From Bacillota bacterium (GTDB taxonomy: Bacteria > Bacillota > Clostridia > Peptostreptococcales > Anaerovoracaceae): 7,990 nucleotides of DNA. The notes under the pieces are model-generated. The model saw only the letters and a list, made by a program, of their open reading frames with translations. It made no database searches and had not been told where the DNA came from. The stretch is taken from positions 1 to 7,990 of the forward strand of contig JAGATO010000146.1 of assembly GCA_017621195.1 (NCBI GenBank), given 5' to 3'. The translations under genes were made by a program, and so were the position numbers. Positions 1-5,848 of this stretch are shown one piece after another. Each line of letters opens with the position of its first letter. Positions within the stretch are counted from its first letter, which is position 1.

Positions 1-1
1 T

Positions 2-502
2 CCGCACATGACGATCGAAGAAAACCTCTCGGTCGCATATCTGAGGGCGTCCGCAGGAAAGAAAGGCATATTCAGCAGGACAACGAAAAAAGAGAAGGAA
101 TTTTTCCGTGAGCAGCTACTGCAGCTGGGCATGGGACTGGAAGACCGCATGACCCAGAAGGTCAGCCTGTTATCCGGCGGCCAGCGTCAGGCCCTGACCC
201 TGTTCATGGCCATTCTGGTCAAGCCCGCCCTTCTCCTTCTTGACGAACACACGGCTGCACTGGACCCGGCCACGGCTCGAAAGGTTCTGGAGCTGACGGA
301 TCTGTTCGCTAAAACCGATGACATGTGTACTCTGATGATCACCCACAACATGAGCGATGCTCTGGCCCACGGAAACCGCACCATCCTCATGAACGACGGA
401 CGCATCGCCATGGACATCTGCGGGGAAGAACGGGACGCCATGACGGTGGAACGGCTGATCGAAGCCTTCGAGATCAAAAACGACCGAATGCTCCTGAAAT
501 AA
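2..502 (+). CDS. ABC transporter ATP-binding protein, tryptophan/tyrosine-type uptake family (5' truncated by window)
   Basis: This is the nucleotide-binding subunit of an ABC importer; it hydrolyses ATP at the inner face of the membrane to drive uptake. The frame is already open at position 2 and reads Pro-His before the Met at 8, so that Met is internal (the family usually reads ...PHMTIEENL). Counting from that Met, the ABC signature LSGGQRQAL is at about 55-63, Walker B LLLLDE at 75-80 followed by HTAALDP, and the H-loop His is at 113 (MITHNM). Walker A and the Q-loop lie upstream of the window, so roughly 95 of about 260 residues are missing. The LLLLDEHTAALDP form and the MTIEENL segment are, from memory, typical of ATPases paired with a TrpX-type binding protein and permease in Bacillota. 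The substrate is therefore inferred and could be another amino acid. The gene ends at TAA 500-502, directly before a terminator, so it is likely last in its operon. Confidence 0.85.
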   Translation, partial: PHMTIEENLSVAYLRASAGKKGIFSRTTKKEKEFFREQLLQLGMGLEDRMTQKVSLLSGGQRQALTLFMAILVKPALLLLDEHTAALDPATARKVLELTDLFAKTDDMCTLMITHNMSDALAHGNRTILMNDGRIAMDICGEERDAMTVERLIEAFEIKNDRMLLK

Positions 503-504
503 CA

Positions 505-540
505 AAAAAACGCAGGGAATTCCGCTTCCCCGCGTTTTTT
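505..540. terminator. Bidirectional Rho-independent terminator between convergent genes
   Basis: An inverted repeat has arms AAAAAACGCAGGGAA and TTCCCCGCGTTTTTT around a 6-nt loop. It has one mismatch, which is A-C in the rightward RNA but a tolerated U-G pair in the leftward RNA. The rightward transcript ends in six U and the leftward transcript also ends in a U run, so it can stop both the ABC operon and the csoR-copA-yyaL block. The TAA stop of the leftward yyaL gene (541-539) lies inside the T tract. Confidence 0.85.
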
Positions 541-2629
541 ATTGTTCCTTTCGTCCCATCAGCTCCAGCAGTTCCTCTTCGGTCGTCACCGGCGCCCGGC
601 AGACGCCGTCGCGGCAGTAATAATACCGCACGCCTTCTTCCGGGATGGGGTAGTTGACGGTCATGGGAGAGACCCTGGCCAAAGCCAGTTCGTTTTCGCC
701 GTTTTTCACCAGAATCACGCCGTTTTCATCCCGCCGTCGAAGCTCCCGTCTCAGTTCCCACAGGGACTGCTCATCCGATGCACTTTCTCCGGCCTGGACG
801 CAGATCAGCTGCCAGGAAGTATACAGTGCTTCCACCAGAGCCATAAGACCGCTTCCCCTTGCCGTAAGCCACTGGTTCTGTCGCTGCGCCCGTTGAATCC
901 ACTCGGTCTTTCCGGTCAGCTGCGCCAACCGGTTCAGTACCAGCGCTACGATGGAATTTCCCGAGGGCATCGCCCCGTCATAAGCCTCCTTCGGACGGCT
1001 GATCAGCTGTTCCGCCTCCTGCGAATACATGAAATATCCGCCTCTTTCTTCATCCATAAACAGTTCACAGGCCAACTCCATCAGACGGCTTGCTTCTTCC
1101 AGATACTCCGCCGCAGCCGTAACCTCGTACAGCTCCAACAGTCCCCAGGCGCAAAAGCTATAATCGGAAAGCTGGCCGTCGATGGCCCCCTCTCCGTCCT
1201 TCCACCGCAGGAACAAACGCCCCCGACGATCCGTCATGTGTTCCTTCAGAAACCGGGCCAGTTCCCTGGCCGCCTGCAGGTACTTTCCCTGACCGGTAGC
1301 CCCGTAAGCTAGGGAAAAGGCCGCCAGCGCCATACCGTTCCAGGAAGCCAATACCTTGTCATCCCGGTGGAGACTGCATCGACCTGCGCGGTATTCGTAT
1401 AGAAGGCGACGATCCTCCTGATCCAATGCCCAGGCTGTGACCGAATCCGGTTCGCCCTCATAGTTCAGTCGGTTCAGTACGTTCTTCCCTTCGAAATTTC
1501 CCCGCCGGGAAACGCCGTACAACCGACAGAATGAGGGGCCCCGTTTTTCGCCCAGCACCGAACAGATCTCCTCTTCGGTGAAGACGTAGAACTTTCCCTC
1601 TTCCCCGTCGCTGTCCGCGTCCTGCCCACAGGCGAAGCCCCCGCCCTCTAGCCGCAGCTCCCGCAGCATGTAGTCCAGCGTCCGCTCCGCCACCCGGCGA
1701 TACAGCTCCTCTCCGGTCCGTTTCCATGCTTCTGCATAGGCCATGGCCAACAGGCAATTGTCGTACAGCATCTTCTCAAAGTGAGGCACGAGCCACCGCT
1801 CGTCGGTGGAATAGCGGGAAAAACCGCCGCCCAAATGGTCATAGATTCCACCCCGGTACATCCGTTCCAGAGTATGGAGGGCCATCTCCGCCGCCTCGCC
1901 GTATGCCGTGCTTTCCATATCCGACGGTGTACCTCCGGCCTTCTGCATCGCTTCTTCTCGATCGGCGAACCGCAGGAGAAACAGCAGCGTATGTCCCATG
2001 GGAAACTTAGGCGCTTTGCCGAAGCCGCCCCACACCGGATCGTAGCTCCGTCTCAGCTCCTCTACGGCATGTCGCAGGTACTCCTGTCCCGGTACAGCCT
2101 GGTCATCGTTACCCGATGAAGCTCCGTCCTCTTCGCCGGCCCGAATCCATCGGGTCAGCTGTTCTCCCGCCTCTTCGATCCGCTCCCGTTCGTCGTTCCA
2201 GAGCCGCTGGATCTCATCGGTCAACTCCATCAGGCCCCACTGACCATACCGGTTGTTCTTCGGCAGGTATGTGGCAGCGAAGAACGGTTTCTTCTCCGGC
2301 GTCAGTATGACGTTGAGGGGCCAACCGCCGCTGCCGTTCATCGCCTGACAGGCTTCCATGTACACCGCATCCACGTCGGGCCGTTCCTCCCGGTCCACCT
2401 TGACGGAGATGAAGACCTGGTTCATCCGTGCCCCCACCTCCGGATCCTCAAAGGACTCGTGGGCCATGACGTGGCACCAGTGACAGGTGGAATAGCCGAT
2501 GCTGAGAAACACCGGTTTGTCCTCCCGGACGGCCCGTTCAAAGGCCTCCTGACACCACGGATACCAGTCCACCGCATTTTCCGCATGCTGCAGTAAATAC
2601 GGGCTTTTTTCGTCGTGCAAATGATTCAC
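539..2629 (-). CDS. yyaL: YyaL/SSP411-like protein: DUF255 thioredoxin-fold domain plus alpha/alpha-barrel domain
   Basis: This 696-residue protein belongs to the DUF255 (thioredoxin-like) family that includes Bacillus YyaL and mammalian SPATA20. Its biochemical role is not established. The first ~170 residues show the family hallmarks: EKSPYLLQHA near the start, VDWYPW, then a CxxC site in STCHWCHVMAHESF (Cys49 and Cys52) and VDREERPDVD. The rest resembles a six-hairpin (alpha/alpha) barrel like that of sugar epimerases, with HFEKMLYDN, DADSDGEEGKFYVFT, DDKVLASWNGMALAAF and DGAMPSGNS, and a YYCRDGVCRAPVT tail. Length and motif order fit a full, intact family member. No signal peptide is visible, so it should be cytoplasmic. 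I chose GTG 2629 because GGAGGTG (2641-2635) sits 5 nt upstream and the product then begins MNHLHDEKSPYLLQHA, as in relatives. The in-frame ATG at 2644 overlaps that ribosome-binding site. It follows copA by 96 nt with no visible promoter or terminator between, so co-transcription is possible but unproven. Confidence 0.93.
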   Translation of the reverse strand: MNHLHDEKSPYLLQHAENAVDWYPWCQEAFERAVREDKPVFLSIGYSTCHWCHVMAHESFEDPEVGARMNQVFISVKVDREERPDVDAVYMEACQAMNGSGGWPLNVILTPEKKPFFAATYLPKNNRYGQWGLMELTDEIQRLWNDERERIEEAGEQLTRWIRAGEEDGASSGNDDQAVPGQEYLRHAVEELRRSYDPVWGGFGKAPKFPMGHTLLFLLRFADREEAMQKAGGTPSDMESTAYGEAAEMALHTLERMYRGGIYDHLGGGFSRYSTDERWLVPHFEKMLYDNCLLAMAYAEAWKRTGEELYRRVAERTLDYMLRELRLEGGGFACGQDADSDGEEGKFYVFTEEEICSVLGEKRGPSFCRLYGVSRRGNFEGKNVLNRLNYEGEPDSVTAWALDQEDRRLLYEYRAGRCSLHRDDKVLASWNGMALAAFSLAYGATGQGKYLQAARELARFLKEHMTDRRGRLFLRWKDGEGAIDGQLSDYSFCAWGLLELYEVTAAAEYLEEASRLMELACELFMDEERGGYFMYSQEAEQLISRPKEAYDGAMPSGNSIVALVLNRLAQLTGKTEWIQRAQRQNQWLTARGSGLMALVEALYTSWQLICVQAGESASDEQSLWELRRELRRRDENGVILVKNGENELALARVSPMTVNYPIPEEGVRYYYCRDGVCRAPVTTEEELLELMGRKEQ

Positions 2630-2725
2630 ATCCACACCTCCCATCCATCGGATTTGCCTCTTTAGCTTCTCCGTCGCCGAGTCCGATTATGTTGGAAATG
2701 GCTGTCAGTTCCGCACTGCTGCCAT

Positions 2726-2935
2726 CTACTGAATTGAAGTGACTTCGTAGCCCTGATCCTCCACGGCCTTCTTCAGGTCGCCGTTGGCAATCTCTTCCTT
2801 CAGCGTTACGACGGCGGTTCCCTTTTCGTGGCTTACCTCCGCAGCTTCTACGGCATCCAGCGCTTCCAGGCACTTCTTCACTCTGGCCTCGCAGTGGCCA
2901 CACATCATTCCTGTAATGTTCATTGTTCTTTCCAT
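2726..2935 (-). CDS. copZ: Possible free CopZ-like copper chaperone from an internal start in copA
   Basis: The last 69 codons of copA encode a complete HMA domain that begins MERTMNITGMMCGHC, with the Cu(I)-binding pair Cys12 and Cys15. That is the normal size of a stand-alone CopZ chaperone, which hands Cu(I) to CopA in the cytoplasm. ATG 2935 has GAGG 8 nt upstream within AAAGAGGT, a better ribosome-binding site than many true starts and otherwise unneeded inside a linker. The sequence shows the start signal and the complete domain. That ribosomes actually use it is inference, so the domain may exist only as the C-terminus of CopA, or in both forms. Confidence 0.5.
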   Translation of the reverse strand: MERTMNITGMMCGHCEARVKKCLEALDAVEAAEVSHEKGTAVVTLKEEIANGDLKKAVEDQGYEVTSIQ

Positions 2936-5272
2936 AGTTTTTACCTCTTTTTCTTTCTTTTTTCTCTTTTGATCGCGGCTGCTGTCGTGCACCCGAAGCA
3001 GGTTGAGACGCAGCGCGTTGGTAACGACACAGAAGCTGGACAGGCTCATGGCCGCCGCAGCAAACATGGGATTCAGCTGCCAGCCCAGCACGGGGATCAG
3101 CAGGCCTGCCGCCAGGGGGATGCCCACCGCATTGTAGAAGAAGGCCCAGAACAGATTCTGGTGGATGTTCCGCAGTACCGCCCGGGACATGCGCACAGCC
3201 GCAACCACGTCAGTCAGCTTGCTGTTCATCAATACCACATCGGCAGCATCGATGGCTACGTCGGTTCCGGCGCCGATAGCGATGCCGATGTGAGCTCTTG
3301 TCAGAGCCGGAGCATCGTTGATGCCGTCGCCCACCATGGCCACCTTGCCCTGCGCGCTCAGACGGCGGATCACCTCTTCTTTCCCGGAAGGCAGTACACC
3401 CGCCACCACGTCATCCACGCCGACCTGAGTTCCGATAGCTCTGGCCGTCTTCTGGTTGTCTCCCGTCAGCATGACCACGCGGATTCCCATGTTCTGCAGC
3501 TCCCGGATAGCCCGGGGACTGTCTTCTTTGATCACGTCGGCCACGGCGATCATGCCGGACAGGGTTCCGTTAGCCGCGAAAAACAGCGGCGTCTTTCCCT
3601 GATCCGCCAGTGCTTCCGCAGCCCGGCGCATCTCCTGGGGAATGGTCGTCTTGCTTTCGATGAACTTCATGCTGCCGCCCATCAGTTGGATGCCGTCCAG
3701 CCGGCCCACCAGTCCGTTGCCCGGCAGTGCTTCAAATTCGTCCACCGCAGCGGCGTCCGGATTTTGGGAACTGCCGTAGGCCACGATGGCTTTGGCCAGC
3801 GGATGCTCGCTCTTCTGTTCCAGGGCATAGGCTTCGGCGATGAGCCGCGCCTCCGTCACACCCTCGGCAGCCATCACGTCGGTTACCGCAGGCTGTCCCA
3901 TGGTGATGGTTCCTGTCTTATCCAGGGCGACTACGTCCACCTTTCCCGTCTCTTCCAGCGAAACCGCCGTCTTAAACAGGATGCCGTTGCGAGCGCCTAC
4001 GCCGTTTCCCACCATGATGGCTACCGGCGTGGCCAGTCCCAGAGCACAGGGGCAGCTGATCACCAGTACGGAAATTCCCCGGGCCAGGGCAAAGCCAACG
4101 GTCTCACCGGCAATGAGCCAACCCGCCATGGTCACTGCAGCGATGGCGATGACCGCGGGAACGAAAATTCCCGATACCCGATCCGCTACCTTGGCGATGG
4201 GAGCCTTGGTAGCCGCCGCATCGCTGACCATGCGGATGATCTGGGCCAGCGTTGTGTCCTCGCCCACCCGCAGGGCCCGGCACCGCAGAAAGCCGGACTG
4301 GTTGATGGTAGCGGCAGAAACGCTGTCCCCCGCCTCCTTATCCACGGGGATGCTCTCCCCGGTGAGAGCCGCCTCGTCCACGGCGCTGCTGCCCTCCAAA
4401 ACGATGCCGTCCACGGGAATGCTTTCGCCGGGACGAACCACGAATTCATCATCCACCTGTACTTCTTCCATGGGCACGGTGATCTCTTCCCCGTTCCGGA
4501 TCACCGTAGCCGTCTTGGGAGCCAGCTTCATCAGACTCTTCAACGCATCGGTTGTCTTTCCCTTGGAACGGGCCTCCAGCATCTTTCCCACGGTGATCAG
4601 CGTCAGGATCATGGCCGCCGATTCGAAGTAAAATTCGTGGAGATAATGGTGGGCACCCATGGTATCCCCCAGGGCCTGCAGCTTCGTCATGGCCATCAGC
4701 GCATAGGAGCTGTAGAGAAAGGACGCCGCCGATCCCAGGGCCACCAGCGTATCCATATTGGGTGCGCGGTGAATCAGGGATGTGAAACCGCTGATGAAGA
4801 ATTTCTGATTGATCACCATGATGAGTCCCGTCAGAACCAGCTGAAATACGCCGATCCCACAGTGGTTCTCCTGCAGAATCTCCGGTACGGGCCAGTCCCA
4901 CATAACGTGACCCATGGACACGTACATCAGCGGAATCAGCAAAATCAGCGAGGCCACCAGCCGCTTTTTCATCTTCGGCGTTTCGCGATCCGCCAGCGCC
5001 TCTTCTTCCGCGACAAACATACCGCCGGAGGTATGGGAACCGCCGGGCCCGGCGGTTGCCCCGGCTCCGTGTCCGCCTCTGGGCGATGCCCCGTAGCCGG
5101 CATGGGTGACAGCTTCAATGATCGCGCTGTCAGAGGCCGTTCCCTCTACAGTCATACTGTTGGTCAGCAGACTGACCGTCACCGAGGTGACCCCTTCCAC
5201 CGCCCGAACCGCTTTTTCCACGTGAGAGCTGCAGGCGGCACAACTCATTCCCGTTACGTTGTATTGTTTCAT
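2726..5272 (-). CDS. copA: Cu(I)-exporting P1B-1-type ATPase with N- and C-terminal metal-binding domains
   Basis: This 848-residue membrane ATPase moves Cu(I) (possibly Ag(I)) out of the cytoplasm. Residue numbers count from ATG 5272. An N-terminal HMA domain (1-65) carries GMSCAAC (Cys11, Cys14), followed by a Gly/His-rich linker (about 66-84). Transmembrane helices begin near 104. The actuator TGES is at 305-308, the CPC metal site at 407-409, and phosphorylated Asp451 is in DKTGT. SEHPL is at 488-492, TGDN at 603-606 and GDGIND at 648-653. The YN pair in the next-to-last helix and MSLSS in the last one are the Cu(I)-class signature. After a Lys/Glu-rich linker (about 765-778), a second HMA domain with GMMCGHC (Cys791, Cys794) ends the protein. 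ATG 5272 is preferred because AAGG lies 8 nt upstream; the in-frame GTG at 5281 falls within that ribosome-binding site. It starts 33 nt after csoR and should share its copper-induced promoter. The fused C-terminal HMA is probably a captured copZ; a frameshift fusion cannot be ruled out. Confidence 0.96.
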   Translation of the reverse strand: MKQYNVTGMSCAACSSHVEKAVRAVEGVTSVTVSLLTNSMTVEGTASDSAIIEAVTHAGYGASPRGGHGAGATAGPGGSHTSGGMFVAEEEALADRETPKMKKRLVASLILLIPLMYVSMGHVMWDWPVPEILQENHCGIGVFQLVLTGLIMVINQKFFISGFTSLIHRAPNMDTLVALGSAASFLYSSYALMAMTKLQALGDTMGAHHYLHEFYFESAAMILTLITVGKMLEARSKGKTTDALKSLMKLAPKTATVIRNGEEITVPMEEVQVDDEFVVRPGESIPVDGIVLEGSSAVDEAALTGESIPVDKEAGDSVSAATINQSGFLRCRALRVGEDTTLAQIIRMVSDAAATKAPIAKVADRVSGIFVPAVIAIAAVTMAGWLIAGETVGFALARGISVLVISCPCALGLATPVAIMVGNGVGARNGILFKTAVSLEETGKVDVVALDKTGTITMGQPAVTDVMAAEGVTEARLIAEAYALEQKSEHPLAKAIVAYGSSQNPDAAAVDEFEALPGNGLVGRLDGIQLMGGSMKFIESKTTIPQEMRRAAEALADQGKTPLFFAANGTLSGMIAVADVIKEDSPRAIRELQNMGIRVVMLTGDNQKTARAIGTQVGVDDVVAGVLPSGKEEVIRRLSAQGKVAMVGDGINDAPALTRAHIGIAIGAGTDVAIDAADVVLMNSKLTDVVAAVRMSRAVLRNIHQNLFWAFFYNAVGIPLAAGLLIPVLGWQLNPMFAAAAMSLSSFCVVTNALRLNLLRVHDSSRDQKRKKKEKEVKTMERTMNITGMMCGHCEARVKKCLEALDAVEAAEVSHEKGTAVVTLKEEIANGDLKKAVEDQGYEVTSIQ
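2933..2947 (-). promoter_or_regulatory. Internal ribosome-binding site and ATG within copA linker
   Basis: On the leftward strand GAGG (2947-2944) is followed after 8 nt by ATG (2935-2933), in frame with copA. It sits at the end of an all-purine stretch (2970-2944) encoding the Lys/Glu-rich linker, and it would start translation of the CopZ-like domain. Confidence 0.55.
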
Positions 5273-5305
5273 GATTCTCACCTTCTTTTATATCCTCATT
5301 TTCTT

Positions 5306-5632
5306 TTATTTCATCAGCTTCTGCAGCGTAGCTACCAGTTCTTCCACCGCACCTTCCTTTTCAGCGCGGATGTCTTCCACGACGCAGGTCTCGATGTGGT
5401 TCGCCAGTAACACCTTATTGAAGCTGTTCAGGGCGGCACTGACCGCCGCCACCTGATTCAGAATATCCACACAGTAGGCGTCATTTTCCACCATGCCTTT
5501 AATCCCTCTCACCTGACCTTCGATCCGGTTCAGCCGATGGATCAGATCCTTGTATTCCTTTTCCGTGCGCTCCTTTTTCCGCTGACAGCAGCAGGCTTTT
5601 CCTTCTTCCTTTTTTTCCATATTTTCGTTCAT
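5306..5632 (-). CDS. csoR: CsoR-family copper-sensing transcriptional repressor
   Basis: This 108-residue, all-helical DNA-binding repressor (DUF156/CsoR-RcnR family) lets go of its operator when it binds Cu(I). The Cu(I) ligands match the CsoR pattern: Cys54 in DAYCVDIL, then His79 and Cys83 in NHIETC. The 25- and 4-residue spacings equal those of M. tuberculosis CsoR (Cys36, His61, Cys65). RLNRIEGQVRGIKGMV at 33-48 is the conserved first helix. That ligand set argues against the nickel/cobalt RcnR and persulfide CstR subfamilies. An extra Cys triplet (14-16) lies in the charged N-terminal tail. ATG 5632 has GAGG 7 nt upstream. The gene is first in the leftward operon, directly behind a promoter carrying a CsoR box, so it should repress itself and copA. 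Confidence 0.95.
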   Translation of the reverse strand: MNENMEKKEEGKACCCQRKKERTEKEYKDLIHRLNRIEGQVRGIKGMVENDAYCVDILNQVAAVSAALNSFNKVLLANHIETCVVEDIRAEKEGAVEELVATLQKLMK

Positions 5633-5705
5633 AGCCTGTCCTCATTCTTCGATTCTATGCATTTCCACGGTCTTCGTCCGCTTCGTTTCGCCTTCTACGC
5701 CATCG

Positions 5706-5734
5706 ATTATATACCCCCTGGGGGTATATGTCAA
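5706..5734 (-). promoter_or_regulatory. Sigma-A consensus promoter of csoR-copA
   Basis: On the leftward strand a perfect -35 TTGACA (5734-5729) and a perfect -10 TATAAT (5711-5706) are separated by exactly 17 bp. Transcription should begin near 5699, leaving a leader of about 67 nt before csoR. Such a strong promoter needs tight repression, which fits the operator lying in its spacer. Confidence 0.93.
5709..5729. promoter_or_regulatory. CsoR operator (copper box)
   Basis: A perfect inverted repeat has 10-bp arms ATATACCCCC and GGGGGTATAT around a single T. It matches the known G/C-tract pseudo-palindrome bound by CsoR. It fills the promoter spacer and overlaps the edges of both the -35 and -10 elements, so bound repressor would block RNA polymerase. 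Confidence 0.93.
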
Positions 5735-5776
5735 CCGTCATTTTCCCCGGCCTTTTGAAAAACGAACGGGGAATTG

Positions 5777-5802
5777 TCGAAATTTTTCGAATCGAATCGT
5801 TT
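5777..5802. repeat. Small TCGAA inverted and direct repeats upstream of the rightward promoter
   Basis: TCGAAA-TT-TTTCGA (5777-5790) is a 6-bp inverted repeat. It is followed at once by overlapping TCGAAT units (5787-5799). The cluster occupies the -35 region of the rightward promoter and could be an operator, but nothing identifies a regulator. Confidence 0.35.
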
Positions 5803-5808
5803 TTTATA

Positions 5809-5817
5809 TGGTATAAT
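5809..5817 (+). promoter_or_regulatory. Extended -10 promoter of the LTA-synthase-like pseudogene
   Basis: TG-G-TATAAT (5809-5817) is a consensus extended -10 element. No good -35 hexamer lies 16-18 bp upstream, as is usual for extended -10 promoters. It is about 30 nt before the first usable start (GTG 5849) and points away from the csoR promoter. Confidence 0.7.
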
Positions 5818-5848
5818 GATTTCACTCCCCCCAATCTGAGAAAGCACG

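Noticed and set aside
542..1312. A 256-codon open frame on the + strand opposite yyaL.
   Set aside because: It is an antisense shadow with low-complexity composition and no ribosome-binding site that would decide a start.
2630..2644. ATG 2644 as the yyaL start.
   Set aside because: It overlaps the GGAGGTG ribosome-binding site that serves GTG 2629 and adds residues absent from the family's usual N-terminus.
2630..2725. A riboswitch, promoter or terminator in the copA-yyaL gap.
   Set aside because: CATAAT is present, but no -35 lies at usable spacing and no stable hairpin was found. Only the yyaL ribosome-binding site is supported.
2535..2963. A AAA AAG heptamer in the copA linker as a programmed -1 frameshift site, as in dnaX.
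   Set aside because: The heptamer is in the right phase, but the -1 frame stays open to 2538 and would add over 100 unlike residues running into yyaL. No downstream stem-loop is evident. The +1 outcome (immediate stop) is kept as a finding.
5273..5281. GTG 5281 as the copA start.
   Set aside because: It lies in the ribosome-binding site of ATG 5272, which is better spaced and gives the usual MKQYNVTGMSC beginning.
2828..5410. An 860-codon open frame on the + strand opposite csoR-copA.
   Set aside because: It has no recognisable motif, is rich in His, Arg and Gln as expected from antisense of a codon-biased gene, and lies wholly opposite two certain genes.
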